A DNA stretch of 64,000 nt from Streptomyces sp. CB02056 (GTDB lineage: Bacteria > Actinomycetota > Actinomycetes > Streptomycetales > Streptomycetaceae): positions 235,394 through 299,393 of the forward strand of contig NZ_LIPD01000012.1 in assembly GCF_001905545.1 (NCBI RefSeq), given 5' to 3'. The stretch's first letter is position 1. Each line of letters opens with the position of its first letter. A model generated the notes under the pieces. The model made no database searches and was not told the origin of the DNA. It saw only the letters and a list, made by a program, of their open reading frames with translations. This document shows positions 51,199 to 63,300 of the stretch, piece after piece. A program made the translations under genes and the position numbers.

Positions 51199-52653
51199 CT
51201 ACGCCGTCCCGCCGTCCGTCCGCACCTCGGGGCGGCCGGGCTCGGCCCAGAGGGTGTGGAAGCTGCCCGGTCGGTCGGTGCGGCGGTAGGTGTGGGCGCC
51301 GAAGAAGTCGCGCTGCCCCTGGATCAGCGCGGCGGGCAGGTGCGGGCTGCGCAGGGTGTCGTAGGAGGCGAGCGCGGCGGAGAAGGCTGGCACCGGGATG
51401 CCGTGCTGGGCCGCGCCGGCCACCACCGTGCGCCAGGCCGCCTGGGCGTCCGAGACCTCGGCCGCGAACTCCTCCTCGGCGAGCAGGCTGACCAGGTCGG
51501 GGTTGGCCGCGTGGGCGGCACGGATCCGGTCGAGGAACGCGGCGCGGATGATGCACCCGCCGCGCCAGATCCTCGCCACCGCCCCCAGGTCGATGTCCCA
51601 GCCGTACTCGGCCGCGGCGTCGCGGATCATCGTCCAGCCCTGGTCGTAGGCGATGACCTTGGACGCGTAGAGGGCCTGCTCGACGTCCCGGGTGAAGCGC
51701 TCGGCCTCGTGCGGGCGCAACTCCTGCCGGCCGCCCCCGGGCAGCGGCCGGTAGGCCGCCCGCAGCTCGGCCCGGGCGGAGGCGACCCGGGCGAAGGTGG
51801 CCTGGGCGATGGCGGTGACCGGGGAGCCGAGGTCGAGGGCGGTCTGGACGGTCCAGCGTCCGGTGCCCTTCTGCTCCGCGGCGTCCTGGACGACGTCGAC
51901 GAAGGGCTCGCCGGTGGCGGCGTCGGTGTGGGCGAGCACCTCGGCGGTGATCTCGATCAGGTAGGAGTCGAGCCGCCCCTCGTTCCAGCGCCGGAAGGTC
52001 TCGGCGATCTCGGCGGGGGCGTACCCGCCGACCTCCCGCAGCAGGTGGTAGGCCTCGGCGATGAGCTGCATGTCGGCGTACTCGATGCCGTTGTGCACCA
52101 TCTTCACGAAGTGCCCGGCCCCGTCGGTGCCGATGTGGGTGCAGCACGGGTCGCCGTCCACGTGGGCGCTGATCCGCTCCAGCATCGGGCCGAGCACGGC
52201 GTAGGACTCGGCGGAGCCGCCGGGCATCACCGAGGGGCCGTGCAGCGCGCCCTCCTCCCCGCCGGAGACGCCGGTCCCGACGAAGTGGATGCCGCGCTCG
52301 CGCAGCGCCCGCTCCCGGCGGCGGGTGTCGGCGAAGTGGGCGTTGCCACCGTCGATGAGCATGTCGCCCGCCTCCAGCAGCGGGGCGAACTCCTCGATGA
52401 CCTCGTCGGTGGCCCGGCCGGCCTTCACCATGATCAGCAGCCGGCGGGGGCGCTCCAGCGCGGCCACCAGCTCCTGCGGCGACCACGCCGGGACGAACGC
52501 GCCCTCGTGGCCGAACTCCTCGACCAGGGACTTGGTCCGGCCCTCGCTCCGGTTGTGCACCGCGACCGTGTAGCCGTTGCGGGCGAAGTTCCGCGCCAGG
52601 TTGCGGCCCATCACCGCGAGCCCCGTCACGCCGATCTGTGCCGATGCCTCCAT
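51199..52653 (-). CDS. gnd: 6-phosphogluconate dehydrogenase (decarboxylating)
   Basis: The product is 484 aa from ATG 52653. The dinucleotide-binding motif is GVTGLAVMGRNLARNFARNG, with VHNRSEGRTKSL. Substrate and catalytic motifs are VGTGVSGGEEGALHGPSVMP, GHFVKMVHNGIEYADMQ and IAQATFARVASA. The last part includes RRTDRPGSFHTLW. Full length matches the long NADP-dependent enzyme of the pentose phosphate pathway, making ribulose-5-phosphate, CO2 and NADPH. Its place between two cluster exporters suggests a secondary copy providing NADPH or pentose phosphate for the product. Confidence 0.93.
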   Translation of the reverse strand: MEASAQIGVTGLAVMGRNLARNFARNGYTVAVHNRSEGRTKSLVEEFGHEGAFVPAWSPQELVAALERPRRLLIMVKAGRATDEVIEEFAPLLEAGDMLIDGGNAHFADTRRRERALRERGIHFVGTGVSGGEEGALHGPSVMPGGSAESYAVLGPMLERISAHVDGDPCCTHIGTDGAGHFVKMVHNGIEYADMQLIAEAYHLLREVGGYAPAEIAETFRRWNEGRLDSYLIEITAEVLAHTDAATGEPFVDVVQDAAEQKGTGRWTVQTALDLGSPVTAIAQATFARVASARAELRAAYRPLPGGGRQELRPHEAERFTRDVEQALYASKVIAYDQGWTMIRDAAAEYGWDIDLGAVARIWRGGCIIRAAFLDRIRAAHAANPDLVSLLAEEEFAAEVSDAQAAWRTVVAGAAQHGIPVPAFSAALASYDTLRSPHLPAALIQGQRDFFGAHTYRRTDRPGSFHTLWAEPGRPEVRTDGGTA

Positions 52654-52872
52654 GGCGGGTACGTCCTTCCTCGGGGAGTCCCCCGGCGGGGCTCGCGGGC
52701 CTGCGCCGCGGGTTCCCGGGGCGGCCGTGTCCGCCCGCCGACGCGCGCCGCGGACCCGGCCCGGCGCCACGGGCGGTCGGACTATATGCTCACCGGCCGC
52801 ACCCGCCCGCCGCGCGGGGGACTCCCCCGTTCAGGTGCCCCGACCCGGCGCCCGAACCTTCCGCGACAAGCT

Positions 52873-54174
52873 CTACCGCACCGCCTCGACCGCTTCCGGC
52901 TCGGCCTGCGGCCGGTGCCCGGGCAGCTGCCCGGTCGGCAGGTCCCGGTGGCGGCGGATCGGGGAGCAGTAGAGGAAGAGGGCCGCCGCCGGTACGCCCG
53001 CGGTCAGGATCCACAGGGCCGGGCGCAGGCCGAGCCAGGTGCCGAGCGCGCCCCCGAGCAGGGCGCCCAGCGGCATCGTGCCGTAGTTGAGGAACGCGGA
53101 GCTCGCCACGAGCCGGCCGAGCACGGCGCTCGGGACGTAGCTCTGGACGAACCCGGACTTGATGACGTTGCCCGCCACGATGCCGATCGCCACCCCGCTG
53201 TAGGCGAGGACGATCATCAGCAGGCCCCACCCGGGGCCGGCCAGCGGGATGAGCAGGGCCAGCGCCGGCAGCACCAGCTCGAACACCAGCAGGGCGCGTC
53301 CGCTGCCCAGCCTGGCGCTGACCCGACGCACGACGAACGCCCCCAGCACACCGCCGATGCCGCTGACCATCGCGAGGCTGCCGATCTCGCCGGAGGACAG
53401 GCCGACCTCACGGACCAGGAAGACGACCATGAGCGACTGGTACCCGGTCAGGGCGAGGTTGGACGCCGCTCCGAAGAGCGCCAGGCTCCGCAGGAAGGGG
53501 TCGCCGAAGAGCAGTCCCAGCCCCTCCCGGATCTCCTTGGCCATGGCGCCGCGCGGCCGTTGGACCCGCTCGGGCGCGGACTCCCGGTGCCGGATGGCGA
53601 CCAGGCAGAGGGTCGCCAGCAGGAAGGTCGTCGTGTTGACGAGCATCCCGTTGGCGGCGCCCGCGAGTTGGATGAGCAGGCCGCCGCAGCCGAGCCCGGC
53701 GATCTGCGCCGCGGAGGCGCTGCCCTGGAGCTTGGCGTTGCCCTCGGCCTGGTCCTCCGGTTTCACCAGGTCCGGCAGGTAGGCGGTGTACGCGGTCTGG
53801 AAGAACACCGTGGCGGCGCCCGCGAGCAGGGCCACGAGCAGCAGTTGGGTCACCCCCAGCACTCCGGCCCACGCCGCGACCGGGACGCTGGCGAAGAGCG
53901 CGAAGCAGATGACGTTGGCCCAGAACATCACCTGCCTGCGCCGCAGCCGGTCCACCCAGACGCCCACCGGAAGGCCGATGACCAGCCACGGCACCCAGGG
54001 CGCCGCGCTCAGCAGACTGACCTCGAAGGTGTCGGCGTGCAGAGTCGACACGGCGATCAGCGGAACGGCGAGGACCGTGACCGACTGGCCGAAGCGCCCC
54101 GCCGTCTCGCCTAACCAGAGGAGCCGGAAGTCCCGGTGGCGGCGGAGCAAGCCGCCACGTGTGCCGTTGCCCAT
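52873..54174 (-). CDS. MFS exporter (EntS-like) next to the NRPS gene
   Basis: The product is 433 aa from ATG 54174. Features are RRHRDFRLLWLGETAGRFGQ at the start, motif A-like LPVGVWVDRLRRRQVMFW, 12 helices, and FFQTAYTAYLPDLVKPEDQ. It belongs to the EntS/enterobactin exporter-like MFS group, frequent beside NRPS genes. It lies 156 bp after the NRPS gene on the same strand and should export the finished peptide. Confidence 0.9.
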   Translation of the reverse strand: MGNGTRGGLLRRHRDFRLLWLGETAGRFGQSVTVLAVPLIAVSTLHADTFEVSLLSAAPWVPWLVIGLPVGVWVDRLRRRQVMFWANVICFALFASVPVAAWAGVLGVTQLLLVALLAGAATVFFQTAYTAYLPDLVKPEDQAEGNAKLQGSASAAQIAGLGCGGLLIQLAGAANGMLVNTTTFLLATLCLVAIRHRESAPERVQRPRGAMAKEIREGLGLLFGDPFLRSLALFGAASNLALTGYQSLMVVFLVREVGLSSGEIGSLAMVSGIGGVLGAFVVRRVSARLGSGRALLVFELVLPALALLIPLAGPGWGLLMIVLAYSGVAIGIVAGNVIKSGFVQSYVPSAVLGRLVASSAFLNYGTMPLGALLGGALGTWLGLRPALWILTAGVPAAALFLYCSPIRRHRDLPTGQLPGHRPQAEPEAVEAVR

Positions 54175-54330
54175 TGAACGCTCCGATCTGTCGCGGTAGG
54201 AAATCCGAACTGCCCGGAGCCGCCCACTGGTTGCGTCCCCTCCGGCACCCCGCGGCCGACGCCGGCGCGGGGAGCAGGACCGCCGCGCGGCCCGTACGCC
54301 GGTCGGCGCACGGGCCGCCGGCCCCGCCGG

Positions 54331-57300
54331 CTAGGACCGGTCGCGCCCACCCGCCAGCCAGGCGGCGAGAACGGGGCCGATCTGGGCGAGCTGATCGGGC
54401 CTCGTCATTTCACCATGCCGCCCGGTCACCCGGTGCACCTCGATCCGACCGGTGACGTGGGCCCGCCAGTCCTCCGGCCGCACCGGGGGGCGCGGCTCCT
54501 CCCTGGTCGCCTCGAAGAACAGCACATCGCCCCTGAACGTACGGGACTTGAAGGAGTCCAGCACCGCGATGTTCGCGAGGAAGACCCTGGCCATCGCCTC
54601 CAGCGCGGCGTCGCCGAGCAGGGCGAACGGACCGTCCGCGGCCCGCGCGGACTCCGGGTCGTGGCCGAGCGACTCCAGGAGCGCCCGGACGGCCTCCGCA
54701 CCGGTCAACTCCCGGACCGGTTCGGCCGATCCGCCGCCGCCACCGCTCGGGAAGCTGTCCATCAGGGTGAGTGCCTCGACCTCCTCGCCCTCCTCCTGCA
54801 ACCGGACGGCGAGTTCGTGCGCCACGACCCCGCCGAACGACCACCCCAGCAGCGCGTACGGGCCCTGCGGCTGGACGGAGCGGATCAGCGCCAGGTAGTC
54901 GTCGACCATGGCGTCGAGGCCGGCCGGCACGGCCTCGGGGGCCAGCAGGCCGCGGGCCTGGAGACCGTACAGGGCACGGCCGCCGTCGAGGTGGCGGAGC
55001 AGGCCCGAGTAGACCCAGCTGACGCCGGCCGCGGGGTGCACGCAGAACAGCGGCCGGGCCGCCGGGCCGCTGCTCCTGCGCAACGGCAGCAGGGTGGCGA
55101 GCGCGCCGTCCCCGTCCCCCGCGTCGTCCAGCCGGCCGGCGAGCGCGGCGACGGTGGGGGCGTCGAAGACGTCCCGGATGCCGATCTCGGCGCCGAGGGC
55201 GGTGCGGATCCGGCCGATCAGCCGGGCCGCGAGCAGCGAGTGCCCGCCCAGGAGGAAGAAGTCGTCGTCGATGCCCACCGACGGCACCCCGAGGACCTCG
55301 GCGAAGACCGCGCACAGGATCTCCTCCTGCGCCGAGCGCGCGGCCCGTCCGCCGCCTCCCGCACCGGCGACCGGCGCGGGCAGCGCCCGCTGGTCCAGCT
55401 TGCCGTGCGAGGTCATCGGCAGGTCCGCCAGCACCACGACCGCCGACGGCAGCATGTGCCGCGGCAGACGGCCCGCGGCGAAGCGCTGAAGCTCCTCCGG
55501 GTCGGCCGCCCGGTCGGCGACCGGCACCACGTAGCCCACCAGGCGCTTCTCCCCCGGCTGGTCCTCGCGCACCACCACGGCGGCCTGCGCCACCGCCTCG
55601 TGCGCCATCAGCACCGCGGCGACCTCGCCCGGCTCGATCCGGAAGCCCCGGATCTTCACCTGGTCGTCCGCACGCCCCACGTACTCCAGGGCGCCGTCGG
55701 CACGCCACCGCACGAGGTCGCCGGTGCGGTACATCCGCTCGCCCGCCGCACCGAACGGATCCGCCACGAAGCGCTCGGCCGTCAGACCCGGCCGGCCCAG
55801 GTAGCCGCGGGCCAGGCTCTCCCCGGCGATGTACAGCTCGCCGGGAACGCCCGGCGGGACCACCCGCAGTCGGTCGTCCAGGACGTAGAGCCGGGTGTTG
55901 CGGATCGGCCGGCCGATGACCGGCCGCTCGTACTCGCCGATCACGGCGTTCGTGCTGTACACGGTGCACTCGGTGGGACCGTACTGGTTGTTGGCGGTGA
56001 CCCCGGCCCGCCGCAGAACATCCCACAGCGCCTCGTCGACGGCCTCACCGCCGACGTCCACGATCCGCGGGCGGGAGGCGCGCTGCTCGGAGAGCATCCC
56101 CAGCTCGACCAGCTGCCGGCAGTAGGTCGGGGTCGTCTCCAGGTAGTCGATCCGCTCGCCGTCGATGTAGTCGACCAGGAGCTCCGGCGTCCGGCGCGTC
56201 TCGTCGTCCACCAGGTGCAGCTCGTGGCCGTCCAGCAGCCAGAAGAGCAGCAGCCAGCTGGCGTCGAAGGTCGTCGCCCCGATCATGGCGGCCCGCAGGG
56301 GACGGCCGGCCGAGGCGATGTCGGCCCGGTAGACGTCCTCCCGGTGGCTGTGGACGAGGTTGGCGAGGGAGCGGTGCTCGACGAGCACGCCCTTCGGCGT
56401 CCCCGTCGACCCGGAGGTGAAGATGGCGTACGCCGCGTGCCCGGGACGCAGGGGCGCGAGCCGGTCGGCGTCCGTCACGTCGGCCTCGGACCGGCGGGCC
56501 AGCTCGGCGCCCAGCGACGGCTCCGCCAGGTCCAGCAGGTGCGGCACCCGGCCGGCCAGACCGGCGAACCGCTCGGCGGTGTCCCCGCCGGTGATCACCA
56601 GGCCGGGGCGGCAGTTGTCGAGCATGTACCCGACCCGCTCGACCGGGTACTCCGGGTCGACCGGGACGTAGCAGGCCCCGGCCTTCAGGATCGCCAGCAG
56701 CGAGACGACCAGGTCCGTGCCCCGCGGGAGCAGGACGGCCACGGACTGCTCCGGCCCCACCCCGCGGTCGATCAGCAGCCGCGCCAGGCGGTTCGCCCGA
56801 GCGTTGAGCTGACGGAACGTCAGAACCTCGCCCTGGAAGACGAGCGCGGTCGCGTCCGGCGTCCGCCGGACGTGCCCCTCGAAGACCTCCGGGACCAGCA
56901 CGGTGTCCGCCGGGACGCGCGTGGTGTCGTTCCACTCGACGAGGATCTGCCGGCGCTCGGCCGGGCTCAGGATGTCGAACGCCTCGATCGACTGGTCCGG
57001 GTCCGCGACCAGGGTGGTCAGCAGCCGGAGCAGGCGGTCCGCCAGCAGGGCCATGGTGTCGCGGTCGAAGAGCTCGGTGGCGTAGTGGAGAACGGCGAGG
57101 ATGCCGGAGGGAGCGCCGGCGGCGTCGCGGCTCTCGACGCAGGTGAGGTTGAGGTCGAACTTGACGGGCGGCATCCCGAAGGACTCCGGCTGGGCGGTGA
57201 GGCCCGGGAGTTGAAGGGTGCCCTCGTCGTTGTTCTGCAGGACCAGCATCACCTGGAACAGCGGATGCACGGAGCTGGAGCGAACGGGGTTCAGCTCCTC

Positions 57301-60300
57301 GACGAGCCGCTCGAACGGCAGGTCCTGGTGGGTGAACGCCGCCAGGTCGGTGTCCCGGACCCGACCCAGCAGGTCGCCGAAGCTGGGGGCGTCCGAGAGG
57401 TCCGTCCGCAGGACCAGGGTGTTCACGAAGAACCCGACCAGGTCGTCCAGCGCCTGGTCCGAGCGTCCGGCGACGACGGTGCCGATGGGGATGTCCGTGC
57501 CGGCGCCCAGGCGGGACAGCAGAGCCGCCAGAGCCGCGTGCAGGACCATGAAGAGCGTCACGCCGTGCCGACGCGCCACCGCGTCCAGTTCGGCGTGCAG
57601 CTCGGGGCCGACGTGGAACTGCAGCAGGTCGCCCTCGTGCGACGCGGTGGCGGGGCGGGGCCGGTCGAAGGGCAGAGCCACCTCCTGCGGCGAACCCCTC
57701 AGTGCTTCGGACCAGTAGGCGAGTTGCTGGTCCATGGTGTCGCCGAGCTCGTTGTGCTGCCAGAGGGTGTAGTCCGCGTACTGGACGGCCAGCGGCTCCC
57801 AGTCGGGGACGACGCCGGCCAGGCGGGCCCGGTAGGCCGAGGCGATGCCCTGCCAGAGCGGACCGGAGGACCAGCCGTCACTGGCGATGTGGTGCAGGGT
57901 CAGGACGAGGACGGACTCGGTCGCACCGAGGGTGAACAGGGCCACCCGCAGAGGGAGTTCGGCGGAGAGGTCGAAGGTGGTGAAGGCCTCGGCCTCGATC
58001 CGCCCCGCGGCCTCGTCGGCCGTGCACGGCTCGACCCTGAAGGGCACCTGGACGTCCTGGGCGGGCAGGACCAGCTGGCGGGGCTGGCCGTCGACCGCCG
58101 GGTAGACCGTCCGCAGGGCCTCGTGGCGGCCGACCACGTCACCGATCGCCCCGCGCAGGGCCTCGACGTCCACCGAACCGTGCAGGCGGAACGCGAACGG
58201 GCTGTTGTAGGTGGCGGAGGCGCCTTCGAGCTGGTCGAGGAACCACAGCCGCTGCTGGGCGAACGACAGCGGCAGCACCTCCGGACGCTCCCCCGCCACC
58301 AACGCCGGACGGGCCGGACGGCCCTCCTTCAGCTTCTCCATCACCCCGACGACGGTCGGGTTCCGGAAGAGGTCGCGGATGCCGAGCTCTGCGTTCAACG
58401 TGGTGCGGATGCGGCTGATCAGGCGCGTCGCCAGGAGCGAATGGCCGCCCAGAGCGAAGAAGTTGTCGTCGATACCCACCGACGGAACCCCGAGGACCTC
58501 GGCGAAAAACGCGCACAGGATCTCCTCCTGCCCCGTCCTCGGACCACGATGCCCCTGCACCTCCACAGCCTCGACCGCGCCGGCCCGGGCCCGCTCCGCC
58601 CGGCTGAGGAAGTACCGCTCCTGCTCGGGAGAGTCGAACACCTCCCAGCTGGACACCGGAACCTCCGGATCCCCGACGGCCACCCCGAGCAGCCGGATCA
58701 GGCGGTCCGCCAGCAGGGTCATGGTGTCGCGGTCGAAGAGGTCGGTGGCGTAGTGGAGAACAGCGAGGATGCCGGAGGGCGCGTTGGCGGCGTCGCGGTT
58801 CTCGACGCAGGTGAGGTTGAGGTCGAACTTGGCGGGTGGCGTCCCGAAGGACTCGGGCTGGGCGGTGAGGCCCGGGAGTTGGAGGGTGCCCTCGTCGTTG
58901 TTCTGCAGGACCAGGAGCACCTGGAACAGCGGGTGCCGGCCCAGCGAACGCACCGGGTTCAGCTCCTCCACCAGGCGCTCGAACGGCAGGTCCTGGTGGG
59001 TGAACGCCGCCAGGTCGGCGTCCCGGACCCGGTCCAGCAGTTCGCCGAAGGTCGGCTCCGCCGAAACGTCGGTCCGCAGGACCAGGGTGTTCACGAAGAA
59101 CCCGACGAGGTCGTCCAGGGCCTCGTCCGAACGTCCGGCGACGACCGTGCCGATGGGGATGTCCGTGCCGGCGCCCAGGCGCGACAGCAGAGCCGCCAGA
59201 GCCGCGTGCAGGACCATGAACAGCGTCACGCCGTGCCGACGCGCCACCGCGTCCAGTTCGGCGTGCAGGCCGGGGCCGACGTGGAACTCCAGCAGCTCAC
59301 CCTCGTGCGAGGCGGTGGCCGGTCGGGGCCGATCGAAGGGCAGGGCCACCTCCTGCGGCGCATCCCTCAACGCCTCGGACCAGTAGGCGAGTTGCTGGTC
59401 CATGGTCGCGCCGAGCTCGTTGTGCTGCCAGAGCGTGTAGTCCGCGTACTGGACGGCCAGCGGCTCCCACTGCGGGACGAGACCGGCCAGACGGGCACGG
59501 TAGGCCGAGGCGATGCCCGACCAGAGCGGGCCCGAGGACCACCCGTCACTGGCGATGTGGTGGAGGGTCAGGACGAGGACGGATTCCCCTTCAGTGGCAG
59601 TGAACAGCACTACCCGCAAGGGAAGTTCGGTCGAGAGCTTGAAGGTGGTGAAGGCCTCGGCCTCGATCCGCTCGGCCAGCTCGTCGGCCGTGCACGGCTC
59701 GACCCTGAAGGGCACCTGGACGTCCTGGGCGGGCAGGACCAGCTGGCGGGGCTGGCCGTCGACCGCCGGGTAGACCGTCCGCAGGGCCTCGTGGCGGCCG
59801 ACCACGTCACCGATCGCCCCGCGCAGGGCCTCGACGTCCACCGAACCGTGCAGGCGGAACGCAAACGGGCTGTTGTAGGTGGCGGAGGCGCCTTCGAGCT
59901 GGTCGAGGAACCACAGCCGCTGCTGGGCGAACGACAGCGGCAGCACCTCCGGACGCTCCCCCGCCACCAACGCCGGACGGGCCGGACGGCCCTCCTTCAG
60001 CTTCTCCATCACCCCGACCACCGTCGGGTTGCGGAAGAGGTCGCGGATGCCGAGCTCAGCGTTGAGGGTCGTGCGGATGCGGCTGATCAGGCGCGTCGCG
60101 AGAAGCGAATGGCCGCCCAGGGCGAAGAAGTTGTCGTCGATGCCCACCGACGGTACGCCGAGGACCTCGGCGAAGAACGCGCACAGGATCTCCTCCTGCG
60201 CCGTCCTCGGACCACGATGCCCCTGCACCTCCACAGCCTCGACGGCACCGGCCCGCGCACGCTCCGCCCGGCTGAGGAAGTACCGCTCCTGCTCAGGCGA

Positions 60301-63300
60301 GTCGAACACCTCCCAAGCGGACACCGGAACCTCCGGATCACCGACCGCCACCCCGAGCAAGCGCACCAACCGCTCCGCCACCAGACCCGCGGTCCCCTGG
60401 TCGAACAGATCGGTCGCATACTGCAGAACGGCAGTGATACCGGCAGGCGCGTTGGCGGCGTCACGGTTCTCGACGCAGGTGAGGTTGAGGTCGAACTTGG
60501 CGGGCGGGGTCCCGAAGGACTCGGACTGAGCGGTGAGGCCCGGGAGTTGGAGCGTGCCCTCGTCGTTGTTCTGCAGAACGAGCATCACCTGGAACAGCGG
60601 GTGCCGGCCCAGCGAACGCACCGGGTTCAGCTCCTCCACCAGCCGCTCGAACGGCAGGTCCTGGTGCGTGAACGCCGCCAGGTCCGCATCCCGGACCCGG
60701 CCCAACAGCTCACCGAAGGTCGGCTCACCCGACACATCCGTCCGCAGGACCAGGGTGTTCACGAAGAACCCGACCAGGTCGTCCAAGGCCTCATCCGAAC
60801 GCCCGGCCACCACCGTGCCGATCGGGAGGTCCGTCCCCGCGCCGAGGCGCGACAGCAGAGCCGCCAGAGCCGCGTGCAGGACCATGAACAGCGTCACGCC
60901 GTGCCGACGCGCCAACGCGTCCAACTCCGCGTGCAGCTCGGGGCCGACATGGAACTCCAACAGCTCGCCCTCATGCGACGCGGCGGCAGGACGGGATCGG
61001 TCGAAAGGCAGGGCCACCTCCTGCGGCAGCTCTCCCAGCGCGTTACGCCAGTACTTCAACTGCTCGTCGAGGATCTCGCCCAGCTGGTTGTGCTGCCAGA
61101 GCGTGTAGTCCGCGTACTGGACGGCCAGCGGCTCCCACTGCGGGACCAGGCCGGTCAGACGGGCACGGTAAGCCGAGGCGATGCCCGACCAGAGCGGGCC
61201 CGAGGACCACCCGTCACTGGCGATGTGGTGCAGGGTCAGGACCAGGACGGACTCGGTCGTGCCGAGGGTGAACAGGGCCACCCGCAGCGGAAGTTCAGCG
61301 GAGAGGCTGAAGGTAGCGAAGGCCTCGGCCTCGATCCGCCCGGCCACCTCCTCGGCCGCGCACGGCTCGACCCTGAACGGCACCTGGACGTCCTGAGCGG
61401 GCAGGACCAGCTGGCGGGGCTGGCCGTCGACCGCCGGGTAGACCGTCCGCAGGGCCTCGTGGCGGCCGACCACGTCGCCGATCGCCCCGCGCAGGGCCTC
61501 GACGTCCACCGATCCGTGGAGGCGGAACGCGAACGGGCTGTTGTAGGTCGCTGAAGCGCCTTCGAGCTGATCCAGGAACCACAGTCGCTGCTGCGCGAAC
61601 GACAGCGGCAGCACCTCCGGACGCTCCCCCGCCACCAACGCCGGACGCGCCGGACGGCCCTCCTTCAGCTTCTCCATCACCCCGACCACCGTCGGGTTAC
61701 GGAACAGGTCGCGGATGCCCAGCTCGGCGTTCAACATGGTACGAATCCGGCTGATCAGGCGTGTCGCCAGGAGCGAATGCCCGCCCAGAGCGAAGAAGTT
61801 GTCATCGATGCCCACCGACGGAACACCAAGAACCTCGGCGAAGAACGCGCACAGGATCTCCTCCTGCGCCGTCCTCGGACCACGATGCCCCTGCACCTCC
61901 ACAGCCTCGACCGCGCCGGCCCGGGCCCGCTCCGCCCGGCTGAGGAAGTACCGCTCCTGCTCAGGCGAGTCGAACACCTCCCAGCCGGACACCGGAACCT
62001 CCGGATCCCCGACCGCCACCCCGAGCAAGCACACCAACCGCTCCGCCACCAGACCCGCGGTCCCCTGGTCGAACAGATCGGTCGCGTACTGCAGGACCAC
62101 CGTGATACCGGCAGGCGCATTGGCGGCGTCACGGTTCTCGACGCACGTCAGGTTGAGGTCGAACTTGGCGGGCGGCGTCCCGAACGACTCCGTACTCACC
62201 ACGACATCCGGGAGCTGGAGGCTGCCCTCCTCGTTGTTCTGCAGGACCAGCATCACCTGGAACAGCGGGTGCCGGCCCAGCGAACGCACCGGGTTCAACT
62301 CCTCCACCAGCCGCTCGAACGGCAGGTCCTGGTGCGTGAACGCCGCCAGGTCCGCATCCCGGACCCGCCCCAGCAACTCGCCGAAGGTCGGCTCACCCGA
62401 CACATCCGTCCGCAGCACCAGCGTGTTCACGAAGAACCCGACCAGCTCGTCCAGGGCCTCGTCCGAACGCCCAGCCACCACCGTGCCGATCGGGAGGTCC
62501 GTCCCCGCACCCATCCGCGACAGCAGAGCCGCCAAGCCCGCGTGCAGCACCATGAACAGCGTCACACCATGCCGACGCGCCAACGCATCCAACTCCGCGT
62601 GCAGCTCGGGGCCGACATGGAACTCCAACAGCTCACCCTCATGCGACGCGGCGGCAGGACGGGGCCGGTCGAAAGGCAGGGCCACCTCCTGCGGCGCATC
62701 CCTCAACGCCTCGGACCAGTAGGCGAGTTGCTGGCCGAGAGCCTCCCCGAGCTGGTTGTGCTGCCAGAGCGTGTAGTCCGCGTACTGGACGGCCAGCGGC
62801 TCCCACTCCGGGGCAGCTCCGGCCAGCCGGGCCCGGTAGGCCGACGTGACCCCCTGCCAGAGCGGGCCAGAGGACCAGCCGTCGCTGGCGATGTGGTGCA
62901 GGGTCAGCGCCAGGACCGACTCGTCCTCGCCAAGCGTGAACAGCACGACCCGCAAGGGAAGTTCGACGGAGAGGTCGAAAACGGCGAAGGCCTCGGCCTC
63001 GATCCGCCCCGCCACCTCCGAAGCCGCGCACGGCTCGACCCTGAACGGCACCTCGACCTCACCGGCCGGCAGCACCAGCTGACGGGGCTGGCCGTCGACC
63101 GCCGGGTAGACCGTCCGCAGCGCCTCGTGCCGCCCGACCACATCGCCGATCGCCCCACGCAGCGCCTCCACGTCCACCGATCCGTGCAGCCGGAACGCGA
63201 ACGGGCTGTTGTACGTGGCGGAAGCACCTTCGAGCTGGTCCAGGAACCACAGCCGCTGCTGCGCGAACGACAGCGGCAGCACCTCCGGACGCTCACCCGC

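Noticed and set aside
54415..61554. A 2,379-codon open frame on the plus strand opposite the NRPS gene
   Set aside because: Its protein is Gln/Arg/Val-rich without domains, and it stays open only because of the GC bias and the repeats of the NRPS coding strand.
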